Origin: Bryum argenteum
Lineage: Eukaryota; Streptophyta; Bryopsida; Bryales; Bryaceae
Direction: 5' to 3'
NCBI GenBank assembly: GCA_037043015.1
Contig: CM073321.1
Coordinates: 43,048,420 to 43,112,419 of the forward strand
DNA: 64,000 nt
The notes beneath the pieces were generated by a model. It worked only from the letters and a program-made list of their open reading frames with translations, made no database searches and had not been told where the DNA came from. Of the stretch, positions 20,428-31,032 are shown piece after piece (the first letter of the stretch is position 1; the number at the start of each line of letters is the position of its first letter). Made by a program: the position numbers and the translations under genes.

Positions 20428-22236
20428 ATGGAGCATTCTTCCCAATCCAACGGGGTACCAGATAATAGAAGAGACACTCGCAAATGGGACGAGTGGCTAC
20501 GAGTATCCACGGAACGGAACGACAACCCAAATACTCGCGTGTGCTTATTCTGTGGGAAAAGCACAGTCTTTGTAAGGCAACGAGCATTTCGGATATCCTC
20601 ACAATTCCCCATTACCCCGGTGTACAAGATTGCCTCGTGGAGTTCTCGAGCTATTCCGTGACTGCGGAGGGATAGTTCCAAAGAACAACATTTCTTATGC
20701 GGATGTTGTTCCTGACTCACGAGTGCATGCTGGCATACCATATGCGGAAGTACATAGAGGAGGTTGGACCACAAAACATCGTGCAGATATGCACTGACAA
20801 TGCAAGCTCCATGTTAGGTGCTGTGAAGAAGTTGCAGATAGACTATCCTCACTTGTATAGACAAGGTTGTGCGGCACATATTCTAGACCTCCTTCTGGAA
20901 GATTGGGGGAAAGAGGCGTGGGTTAAACATTTGGTGGAGCAAGCCAAGAGAGTGTGCACATTTATTAAGGGGTCGCACGTCCCCCTTGCTCTACTTAGGA
21001 AGTACTCGCCGAAGCTGCAGCTCAAGGTACCACCTCAGACTCGATTTGTAACAAACTACTTGATGATAGAGCGGTTGTTAAAGCTACAACAACCCCTGAA
21101 CAACATGGTGATCGATGCGAAGTGGCATGTGTTTGTCCAAACATTGTTCAACAGGCAAAACAGTTACCAGTTACAGACAAAGGCAAGGAATGTGCGGAAT
21201 AGCATTAGGAGCGATGAGTTCTGGGAGAATTGTACGAAGTTTGTGAAAGTAGTTGAACCAGTACTCCTAGCTCTTCGGGAGTTTGACGGGGAAGTACCAG
21301 CCATGCTCAGGGCGTATGTGATCATGTCGGACCTCAAGGAACACGTGTTCTCTTTGCGTGAACCTCCATTCGAACTATCCCCCGACATTGCTACAAAATA
21401 CGAGGATGTATTTCAAAAACGATGGGAAATGATGCTCACAGACCTCCACTATGCAGCAGCTTTGTTGAACCCTTATTTGACAAATATGGGAGCAATTCAA
21501 AACAATGGAGAAGCAAAAAGAGCTTTAAACCGGGTCATAAGGAAGCTTAGCGACCCAATGGGAGTGGTCTATGAGGAAGTGGTGCGGGAACTCATACAAT
21601 ATGAGGAGAGGACGGGTCCATTTAACACCAATTCAGAGGCCCCTGATCCAGCTCACTGTGACTTGTTACCACATCAATGGTGGCATCAAGTCGGGGGGGA
21701 TGCCTTGCCAAAAATTGCGAGGAGGATTTTGGCATTGACATGTTCAGCTTCATCATGTGAGAGGAATTGGAGCATGTACTCTTTCGTGCACAACAAAGTG
21801 AGGAATTGGTTGTCAACTTCCAAAGCGAGAGGACCTTGTGTACATCTATGCGAACGCCAAACTCGAGCGCGTAAACGTACCAAATCGCCGAGAACGTGGT
21901 ACAAAAATTATTTAGAAGAAGAGGACTCGTGAAGAAGACTATGTACCGGACAATGAATGGGATGATGGTGTATTCATGGATAATCCGGAGGCGGATGACG
22001 ACAATTATCTCAATGACGGTAGCAAACACGAAGACCTAGAGAATTTGAACGACAACGAAGGAAACATGACTATTCATGTCAAGGACCCGTTTGAGTTTGA
22101 TGACGACCAGGATGTTCCACAACCGCCTCGCCCGATTTGCGGTATTTTTGCGACACGAAGGAGAAGGAGTGGCAAATTTACAACTCCAAGAGAGTACCTG
22201 CCTAGCGAAACAAGACTTGGTAAACCGGATGGATGA
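20428..22236 (+). pseudogene. hAT-family transposase (DUF659 / hAT dimerisation), frameshifted and internally deleted
   Basis: The N-terminal piece 20428-20661 has a BED-finger-like CLFCGK but loses its frame before the His pair. The DUF659 start is missing. The main frame, about 20727 to 21825, has VQICTDNASSMLGAV with a likely catalytic Asp, LYRQGCAAHILDLLLEDWGK, and the C-terminal dimerisation block LPKIARRILALTCSASSCER followed by N-W-S-M-Y-S-F-V-H-N-K. At about 21820-21835 a one-base shift moves the expected DLVYIYANAKLERVN into another frame. That frame then has one TAG at 21913-21915 and runs on through an acidic tail to the stop at 22236. hAT transposases cut and paste elements with 8-bp target duplications. 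This copy is inactive. Confidence 0.9.
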
Positions 22237-22331
22237 AGAGAACATTGGTCCACTTAAAGGCAGCCCACACCTTAACAACGACGATAAACTTGAGAGTGTG
22301 AAGTGCACGGTTACCACGGCGGGGAGTTCAA

Positions 22332-23162
22332 ATGGACCAAATTAAAGTGTGGAACGACGATGTATCCAATTCAGGTTGCATGGAAGTGGGGTCACCTAGA
22401 GTTTCAACTATTCGATCAAGGAATTCAACTCTTAACGGAGATGACTCCAATGTACCTCTACAACAATTGTTCCCAAGGGTTACTCAACCTAAAGGGGCCC
22501 ATACAACTCGTATGGTATTGCCGAAGATGGAGGTCAAGATAGAACCAACAAGTCCAACATGCAACCAGGCATTGGCAGTGGCACGAGACGTCGGGCCATC
22601 TACACAACCTCGCAATCGTATTACACGAGGCCAGAAGCGTTTGAGGAAGGCAGACGATCGACGATGTCGGAAAGGAGCACGCGTACATGAAGGAGTCCAT
22701 GCTGGGATTGCTTCATCCAATAATCCAAATACACGTACAATGCGCCATCTACCACTGAACGCAAACGGGATCACTAATGCTTCACGACCCTTGAAGCACC
22801 TCGTTACAGTGAACAAGAAAACAACTACGGACACGGAATTGCGCAATTTGGCGAGTGAGGTTGAGTGTGAAGTACGCAATGAGACAGAGGATGAAGACGA
22901 GGATGGCGACCAAAGAACTGATGACTCTCTAGGTGAAACCGATCCAAACGCAGATGAAGTATCAAGCGACAATACGTATACATTGAGGGAACCTAAAGAC
23001 GGGTTATTAGAATTTTGTTATTTTGGATTGGAAGCACGAAGTTCATTGTTAGTACTCGGTACAATACTACAATGTACTGCAAGTAGGGCAACTATTAGCT
23101 TACAATACTTTGGTATCCTAGTATGTTTCGGGAGTATAATATATATAGTTTGGTATATGTAA
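22332..23162 (+). CDS. Hypothetical disordered protein inside the hAT element
   Basis: A 276-codon open frame starts 95 bp after the transposase stop. It is mostly disordered and charged, with a possible SUMO-type site (KMEVKIEP), a basic stretch (TRGQKRLRKADDRRCRKG) and an acidic one (NETEDEDEDGDQRTDD). The last 50 residues turn hydrophobic and probably reflect read-through into non-coding sequence. It lies between the transposase and the right GC-rich repeat block, so it is either a second element gene or a 3' exon of the transposase. No domain is recognised. Confidence 0.4.
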   Translation: MDQIKVWNDDVSNSGCMEVGSPRVSTIRSRNSTLNGDDSNVPLQQLFPRVTQPKGAHTTRMVLPKMEVKIEPTSPTCNQALAVARDVGPSTQPRNRITRGQKRLRKADDRRCRKGARVHEGVHAGIASSNNPNTRTMRHLPLNANGITNASRPLKHLVTVNKKTTTDTELRNLASEVECEVRNETEDEDEDGDQRTDDSLGETDPNADEVSSDNTYTLREPKDGLLEFCYFGLEARSSLLVLGTILQCTASRATISLQYFGILVCFGSIIYIVWYM

Positions 23163-23344
23163 TAGTTACATCATATATATGAATACTATGATTATAGACA
23201 TGGGCAAATTTGTACTATGAAATGCACCATTGACCTTGTTTCCGATAAAAAGGTAATCATAAAAATGCTTTGAAGCACATTTTGTAGCAATATGAATTTA
23301 TTTTTTTTGTTTCATATTCAACCATAGTGCTGGTCACCACACAC

Positions 23345-23610
23345 ATCGCCACATACGCGCTACCTCCAGGGCGACCGCCGATAGCTATAAGCGACCGACG
23401 ATCGCCTTGGGCGATCGTCGGTCGCTAAGTACTGGACCGGCGGTCGCCTACTAGCGGTTGCCAGGGCGACCGCCGGTCCCCATACTGGACCGCCGGTTGC
23501 CTTCTCGCGGCAGCCAGGGCGATCGGCGATCGTAGCAGGCGACCGACGTTCGCCCCGGTGCGACCGTCAGTCGCCTAGCGAGGTCGCCCACCCGCGGTCG
23601 CCCACTGTGA
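23345..23610. repeat. GC-rich dyad repeats right of the hAT transposase
   Basis: More than ten copies of GCGACCGCCGGTC-like motifs occur in both orientations, for example GGGCGACCGCCGGTCC near 23463 and GACCGGCGGTCGCC near 23436. They match the block at 20035-20230 and sit in otherwise AT-rich sequence. The block ends ...GTCGCCCACTG. Read backwards this starts CAGTGGGCGACC, which has the look of a hAT end, but no matching left end or 8-bp duplication was found. Confidence 0.8.
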
Positions 23611-23703
23611 CGTGTATTTTGATTTACCACATCATTATCAACCCTACGCCACGTAGGAAAATAGCTTTTTACCTCAAGGTAAATGTCAGCAAGTTTTTTA
23701 CTA

Positions 23704-24269
23704 CTCCCTCCGTCCCATAATGATCTTCATGTTGGCCTTCTTTTTTTGTCCCAAAATGATCTTCCGATTGCACTTTGTGATGTTGAAATTGGTCAAATTT
23801 GCCTTAAGATTGTTATTTGACACTAGCAAAACTACTCTAAGTGGTTGTTTTCGCTCCATCCATGCAAACATCAAGCAAAAGACAAATACAATGATTGAAA
23901 GCATTAATCTATACTTATAGTTTTTATTTTTTGCATCTCTTTGAGTATTTCCCAATTGAAGTAGATTAAGTTTTGGAAGCTGAAACAAAGGTCTATATGT
24001 GGTCTTAGGCATATGCTAAATGTCCACAAAATGGCAACCTCACACTCAACAATTAAGTGCTCACCGGTGTTCTTTAAACACGCCCAAAAATATTCACTTT
24101 TCAATATTCAAAAACTACATTTTAAAAGGGTTTCAAAACTTAATTTTTTTAGGATGCAAAGAGAACACCAAACTCTACATACTATGCAAATTGAGTCTTT
24201 AAAAATTTATTTTTATCCTTAATATATAAGATTTGGTCTAACAGGAAGATCATTTTGGGACGGAGGGAG
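23704..24269. mobile_element. Stowaway-type MITE (Tc1/mariner-derived), 566 bp
   Basis: Its ends are CTCCCTCCGTCCCATAATGATC on the left and, read inward, CTCCCTCCGTCCCAAAATGATC on the right. Both are flanked by the TA target duplication (23702-23703 and 24270-24271). A second inner copy of the terminal motif (GTCCCAAAATGATCTTCCG) follows the left end at about 23748. The interior has no ORF beyond about 70 codons. At 566 bp it is long for a Stowaway. It needs a mariner-like transposase in trans. Confidence 0.95.
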
Positions 24270-24374
24270 TATATAATTTTTGGTACGGTCGACATTTTCG
24301 TCGACCGGACGTCTAACAGACATGTCCAATACGACAAATGAGACAGACATTCCGAAAATTGTGTCTAATAAGAC

Positions 24375-25020
24375 AACCCTGTCCCATGGTAGTACTTGGG
24401 GGTCCCAAGTTCCTACTTGAAGGTCCCAAGTTAGTACTAGGGGGTCCCAAGTTCTTCATTGGGAGTCCCAAGTTCTTACTTGGGTGTCGCAAGTTGCTAC
24501 TTGGGGGTCCCAAGTTGTTACTTGGGGGTCCAAAGGTGTTACTTGGGGGTCCCAAGTTTGTTGTTGGGGGTCTGAAGTTCGTACTTGAGGCTCCCTAGTT
24601 CGTACTTGGCGCTCTCAAGTTCGTACTTGGGGTCCAAAGTTAGTACGTGGGGGTGCCAATTAAGTACTAGGGTGTCTCAAGTTGATACTTGGGGGTCCCG
24701 AGTTGTTACTTTGGGGTCTCAAATTCTTACTTCGGGGTCCCATGTTCTTACTTGGGGGTCCCATGTTCTTACTTGGGGGTCCCATGTTTGTACTTGGGGG
24801 TTCCGAGTTTGTACTTGGGGGTCTCAGGTTCGTACTTGGGGCTCCTTAGTTCGTACTAAGGGTTGCGAAGTTCGTACTTGACGCTCCCAAGTTCGTATTT
24901 GGGGCTTTCAAGTTCGTACTTGGGGCTCTTAAGTTAGTACTTGGGGGTCCTAAGTTTTTTTTTGGAGGTCCTTTGTTTTTACCTTGGGTTCCCTAGTTTT
25001 TACTTGGGGGTCTCAAGTTT
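24375..25020. repeat. 20-bp palindromic minisatellite, about 30 copies
   Basis: The unit is about GTACTTGGGGGTCCCAAGTT, repeated head to tail with point changes. Each unit is a near-palindrome (ACTTGGG-GG-TCCCAAGT). The array ends about 30 bp before the last surviving exon of the RBBP5-like gene. The ORFs on both strands here are repeat translations and are not genes. Confidence 0.92.
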
Positions 25021-25049
25021 TTAGATATGAGTAACCGAGGTCATCATAC

Positions 25050-25822
25050 CTCTTCCAGATGTGGATTTTATGCTCTCCTTTGTTAGCAGAGGCGCCGACC
25101 ACGCACTCTCCATCTCTATTGAAGCATGCAGCCTTCCTGTGCATTTTACTTACATAGTCTTGAAAATCTTTAGTGAATTTAGGACACGGGACATCACAGG
25201 CGATGCCATATCCATTTTCTCTTTGATCGACTAGAGAAGCCAGAGCCTTGGCTCCATTGTCTCATGGCAACAGGGTCTCGAACACTCTCAAGATTCTATC
25301 TATTGAATTTGTAAGTAGAAATTGGCCGTTACGACTAAATACAATATGTTTGATTGCATCGTTTCCTGGAAACTGCATCAATGAATAGACTCTCCGTTGT
25401 AAACCGACTGCAACACTTCCCTGATTTTAAGACCGATCATGTCATGTTGAAATATAATCTGTTACATGTGTACCAAACCAACTCAAATGATGGACTAGAG
25501 GATACAACTAGGAGACGCTTTACTCAAAACGCAGTAGATATTTTAGAAGTGAAGTGAGACAATAAACAGGTAGATTGCCTCTTGCGACCATTCAAAAACA
25601 GACAAAAATATTTCTCACCTGCACAATCGTGCAAACTTGTCTAGTCTCTGTGTCGATCACTAAAATCTCTCCTTTAAAGTCTCCAACATAAATAAGGTCT
25701 CCTTTCTTGTTAGAACTGGCTGCTGAAGGGGAATACGGCACACTCGCATCTCCGAACTTACCCCCACGAGCTTGTGGAGCACCATTTTCTTTATCAATTG
25801 CAGAGACCAATATAGGCAGCGC
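25050..25822 (-). pseudogene. RBBP5/RBL-like WD40 protein (COMPASS subunit), two exons with a stop
   Basis: Two minus-strand exons join in phase across an intron with GT..AG borders: 25822-25619 (68 codons) and 25372-25050. The first reads VPYSPSAASSNKKGDLIYVG and EILVIDTETRQV. The second reads IKHIVFSRNGQFLLTNSIDR, then ENGYGIACDV and VVGASANKGEHKIHIWKR. This spacing of WD40 strands matches the plant RBBP5-like subunit of the H3K4 methyltransferase complex, which acts in the nucleus. A TGA at 25262-25264 lies in frame within the second exon. Upstream WD repeats and the downstream part (after IWKR) are not found; the palindromic minisatellite lies where the next intron and exon would be. I call it a truncated pseudogene copy. 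It could be a live gene only if the stop is a sequencing error and the rest lies elsewhere. Confidence 0.75.
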
Positions 25823-27780
25823 CTGGATTTCCCCTGTTCACCGAGAGCTTATTTTGTCACTTGACAGTGCCACAGTTTTACATGAAAATTATTGCCCGAA
25901 GGACACTTACCGGCCTCTATATATCTTCGATCATGTAGAGGATCAAAGGGTTCACTAAGATTACATATCTCCATACTTCTCCAAACACTAAACTTTGACT
26001 ACTAAAAGACCTCCAGCTGTGAGGCTCCTAAGGTATTCAAATTTGACGTTTTTCGCCTAGATTGTCAACTGGAGATCACTTAACAATTCCATTCAAGGCA
26101 AGCACGACCGTAGACTAGCAAGCGACAAAAAATGAAGCAACCATAACAATATACTTGTTTTGAAGTCAACCTCGACAGGCCTCCGACACCATGGTCTAGT
26201 GGCGGAAACGGCTGCAGCGGAGGTTGCACACGCAAACAAGACCACGAGAGCGAGGAACCAAGTGGCACCGGTCCACATTCCTCCCACTGTCCTGTACGCC
26301 ACGCAAACGGCGCACACAACGGCCACACACCATCTCCGACACCATCCTTCCTAACCCTAAGCGAGGGCGCCATCGCTGCGTCTATAAGAACGGACAGCGT
26401 GCGCCGGAAGCCAGCCTGCATAGAAAGTCAGCCTTAGGTATCATCCACTGGTACCCAGACAAAACCCTATGCTCGGATGAAACGCCGATGGTTTTATTAT
26501 TATTATTTCTTAATCTCTTTGAAATATTTCTGCAAGGTCTTGTATTGAAATTATATTGGTAATCCGCAATCACTGCTAATTTTAGCAATATTCTAATGAA
26601 GTTGAACACCATGTTGACAAGATTGTATGGTTTCCATTATTTTGTTTCTAAGTACTATGGGTAGCTTATTGATAAGGTCTCTATTATTTTAACTAAACTT
26701 GAAACATCACCTAAAATGGTTTTAGCAATTTTACACCAATCTAGATTATCTTATTTTATACATGTTCAGGTTAAGACAAATATTTAGGTTGTGTAAAGAA
26801 CCGAATGAAACTCTCCTCTAAAAGTATGAAAAGTAAAATGCCTTTCATGGTTCCACCTAGGAAGAAATAAATGCTTCCTTCATATACCGTCACAATGTAG
26901 AAGTTTGATATTAACTAATTCCAAAAATAGAATACTGAAAGATATAAAAATCAAACACACTATAACATGCATATAGATATGTTTTTGGATTGGACGCTCT
27001 TAAACACATATTAGTAACTCTGTTGTATTCCAAAAAAAGAAGGAATGAAACGTCCAACCATTAAATGACCATTTCCACTAACAAATATCTATGTTTTTGA
27101 GTTGAAGGGTTATCACCAAGGTATATATAACGACCTTATCCAAAACAATTACGGAATGAAAAGTCAAACTATTAAATGAAAGTGCTCTAAATGAAAGATT
27201 CTCAGCCTTTTCCGCTCACTTCAGTTTCCCGCTCACTTCACTTTTCTGCTCTCTTTGGTTTTCCGCTCACTCTCCACCCTGCAACCCTGGTTGGAGCAGT
27301 GTATTCGATGTACATATCCAATAAAAGAACTGTAGAACGGCATATCGTCAGCATAGTCATGTACTTCACACAAGCAAATTCTATCATAGGTAAGGATTGC
27401 ACAACAAGTAAAAATTGCACAAAAGCAACAATAAAAGACAATCAAGATAAGATAATTTTGTAAAGCATGTATAAAAAAAGTGAAATTCTTTCGGAGCATG
27501 CCATGGAAGGTTTTATTCAGGTCCGTATAGTCCAAATAGCCATTCACAGATGTATGTATCAATCTCAGATACTCAGCGCCAGTCATGCAAAGCTCAATTG
27601 ACGTGAAGCCAACACAAAGTCCACTTGAAATTGAACATTCAAAAGGAAACTTGAATCCTAGGCCTCCACTAAATCCTAGGAAAAAAGAGTCCCTACGAAA
27701 GCAGAAACCAATCATAAAAGAAAAGTGACATCTACACCGACAATACTAGGTATTCTCTCACGAAACTACTAAGAGCTGAG
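25823..27780. other. No gene recognised; possible upstream remnants of the RBBP5-like gene
   Basis: On the minus strand near 25830-25960, pieces such as KLWHCQV may be decayed upstream WD40 codons. At 26278-26170 a minus frame begins MWTGATWFLALVVLFACATS, which is signal-peptide-like, and is followed by a GAG|GTTGAC donor, but no next exon was found. The rest is AT-rich. Confidence 0.3.
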
Positions 27781-27800
27781 AATGAATATGAACTTCAGCC

Positions 27801-30800
27801 TCATCCGTAAGTTTGTCCACTTGGACACCTCCTCGTCCTCCTTTCTGGCGATGTGTAGCTACTGGAAGGTCGAATTTCGTTGCAGCAACCAAGTGCGAGT
27901 ATATGAACGCAGGTCAATTTGGGTCCTCCTTGATGTAGGAGGATCGAGTCATACCCCGTTGCTTGTAGTAAGTCCCAATGACAATCTGCTCTCCCCGATG
28001 AACAGTCTGACCCCAAGTGTCTTCCACCACGTCTTCTTGAATACCATGCAAGGGCTCCTGGTGTTGAAGTACTCAAAATTCAGGAAACCCAGAACCATCA
28101 TCTACTAGGAGAGCAAAATGATCACCAATCTCCAATGCGGCAGCAAGTGACTCCCCGTCACTCATTCGTGGGTGAACACGAGTTTGTAGAATGTGAAGCC
28201 GAGCCCTATCACGTCGTGTTTGAGTTTGCGGCTCGGATGGCTCCAAACGAATCAATCTAAATGGTGTGACAAAACCAATATGGTCGCACGGTCCATCGCC
28301 ACCGTCTAAACAAAACTTGCAAAAGCAAGAGAGACCTCGAACTACCGGAGAACTCTCCTCCAAACCAACGCTTCGAACTTGGTGGAACGATCTGGTTCCT
28401 TCAACAGTACGTGCATTCGGTGTCAAGATTAGATTGATTTCATCCTCCTACACATTGTAGAAGTAACGATGAACAGATTTTTGAGCACCCTGGTAACCTG
28501 CATATTTAATATTCTTGGCCACACGTAGAAAAGAGAAAACATCGCAGGAGTCGTGCAAACGCACTCCATTAGGCTCTACTTGTTCCCTTCATAGAGCCTC
28601 CTTCACATGGGCACCTGCTCCATCCCACTGGCCCTTACCATGGCCCGTGCCAAAATAATTCCATTGCATTACACAACCAAGCAGCAAATCATCTGATTTT
28701 GTGAGCGATGGATACCTCGCCACAAAGTACAATGATTTTGCACACTTGAATTGTGCTGCACATCCATATGAGAAGACAATGTGTTCAACAAGAAAAAGAA
28801 AGTCTTGTTCTTCCAAGAAACTTTTGTGAAGCCCAAAGCAGTATTGGACAAAATTATTGTCATTCAATTTGTCATCACTAATGTAAATGTGATACTCTGT
28901 AAGTATCTTTCTATCGAGATCCAAGCCGTCCCACTCGGAAAGTGATGTGAACTAGGATTGTAACCTGGAAACTAAACCAAAGTTGCAATTGCACCTCATT
29001 CTGCCACTTAAAGGCATAATTTTCAGGAAAGTCTGTGACAAACACAAGGGCGTCAGGACTCACGTTTCCCATGCATACCTTGAATTGCTTGTCCTGCCAC
29101 TTTGCCTCAAAATTGTAGACCAAGAACTCTGCCAAGTGGGAGCGCAAATCATCAACCATCTGAAGCGGTGGGGTCATCTTGTGCTCCAAATGAAGCGCAT
29201 GGCGATCATGACCATCTTCTCCGCTTCCAACAAACACCATCTCAAACCGCTTCCAAGAAACCAACGCACTTTATGGAATCAGAGAGTTCGCTGGGACAAA
29301 ACTCCAACTTTGTAGTCCCACACAACAGACAATCTCTCCAAATGCAGGTTACTGCATGGAACTCTTGTTCTTCCACCTTTGAACACAAAACCAATTCACA
29401 CAAGGTAGTAACAGACTGCACAGTAGCCTCGGATGCCATGCAAGCTCTAGTTCCACCCTCTAGTCGGCAGACATTACACTGGCAGCTGCAATTCTCGTGA
29501 ACACTTTCTCAACGCATTGAGTTTAGCGCATCCTTCAATTCTTCTATTTGCACATGGTAGCGGCAGCAGCAACTGTTAAACTCCTTCATTCTCTTTACAA
29601 ACCAAGGTTTCAAGGTCTCAAAGGAGCGTAAATCGATCTCTACCCCAGTATGCTCACCCCTGAATCGGGTGTACAAAGAAAGTTGAAATACTAACAACCA
29701 CAAATAAGACAATAGAAAGGACCTGATTTCTTTTCCAAATCAGAAGCCAACACTAAGCCCATTTAAGCACATAATGCTCAAAACAAAGTGAACAGCTTTT
29801 ACAAAAAAAATCATTACAAAAGAAAGTAGTGGCCTTCTACACGACCCTGACACTGATTGAGTATCGAACTAGAGGTCAAAAAGTAATGCTTTGATTCATT
29901 TCCTAGGTCCTATTTCTTCTTTTCCTATGCAATTGTCCTCTGCACCTTTTCTATTTGAAGTATTCCTTTGCTAGTTTTACATGATCCCTTTTTTTTTTGC
30001 ACATAAAAGGAAGTGATGAATTAAACCAGCTACATAATACTTCAAAAGGAAACGAGGAAAGGACACCGAAACAGAAAAAAAGACCTACGAAAGGAATCCA
30101 ACTAGTATCGTGCACAAAACAAAGAAATCAAGTAAAACCAGCAAATGAATACTTTGAAGGGAAACAAGCAATGAACACTTGCACATGCTGAAATAAACAC
30201 CATCGAGAACAAACACTCAAAGAGAATTGAGATAAGGAGCTCCGAGGAAAAAGACATTGAAGAGAAACAGTTTTGTTTTCTACAATCATAAACTGTAGCT
30301 AGGACATCAAAAAGATTAATTTCAAGCGAACATATTCAATCCTTCTTAAACCGCACCCACCTGAGATTTGGTAAGGTGATGCATGGGATGAGTTATCCAC
30401 TCCTTCACTCCGATGCGCTTTCGTGCCACATCCTTCCTGTTTGGACTAATTCTTGTATTAGAAGTCCAAAACTCCTCCACCAACTTCGTAACGTGGGGAG
30501 GTAGAGTGTCAGTTCGCCTTTGCCTTCCACAAACTACCTACTAGCTTTTGTCAGACTTTGCTTCTAGTGCTAACCTCCTCACCAAACCGGAGTGCAGGTT
30601 CCGTATGTGTATTCTAGTGAGGAGGCTAGTCTGTCTAGAACTAAAACCACTGGAGCTCAAAAGCATTGGAATGAGGACATTTCTTGAACGTTGATGGTCT
30701 TTGGAGCGACAGCCTTTGATAAACTGCCAACCATGCAAAATATTGGCAAGTGTAGTATGCGCTACCTCCCTATCAACGTAACTGGGCATGACACTTTGCC

Positions 30801-31032
30801 AAATGCTATGTTTCAAAATCTTAGGAATCTGAGCTCTTTGATACTCTAATCCACTTCTACTGATTTCCTCAAACCATCTAAGAGCCCAATCTTCTGCAGC
30901 TTGAGTACTTGACCTCTGGATATTGATTACAGGTCGATCACTTCGAGCAGCACTACAACAAGCAGACAACAATCTAGCATCCTTCCTCTGAGGACACAAT
31001 TTTTGCCTAGAAGTTGCTTTCTCCCTAATCAC
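27801..31032 (-). pseudogene. Decayed transposase-like gene with D-F-x-E-N-Y and G-H-G-K-G motifs
   Basis: Coherent fragments follow each other on the minus strand. 31032-30365 ends with SPNRKDVARKRIGVKEW and a CAG|GTGGGT donor. 29668-29509 has SCCCRYHVQIEELKDALNSM after a TTCAG acceptor. 29439-29242 has CIWRDCLLCGTTKLEFCP. 29150-28960 has VTDFPENYAFKWQNEVQLQ. 28924-28589 has YGCAAQFKCAKSLYFVARYP and WNYFGTGHGKGQWDGAGAHV. 28426-27801 is the C-terminal part with SCFCKFCLDGGDG. From memory this order matches a transposase-like family seen in algae, non-seed plants and animals, with an acidic residue in D-F-A-E-N-Y and one in S-D-G-x-A-x-Q-F-K. I cannot name the superfamily. Here S-D-G has become S-Y-G, and stops and shifts lie between the pieces. 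Confidence 0.7.

Noticed and set aside
20070-23600. CRISPR-like array from the repeated GCGACCG motifs
   Set aside because: Repeats are irregular, in both orientations and without uniform spacers, and the window is plainly eukaryotic.
24313-24881. ORFs rich in G-G-P-K and W-G-S repeats on both strands
   Set aside because: They are six-frame products of the 20-bp minisatellite.
26080-26421. Minus-strand ORFs with a signal-peptide-like start (MWTGATWFLALVVLF)
   Set aside because: Only one possible exon, no continuation was found, and an overlapping frame is also open; kept only as a remark in the spacer entry.
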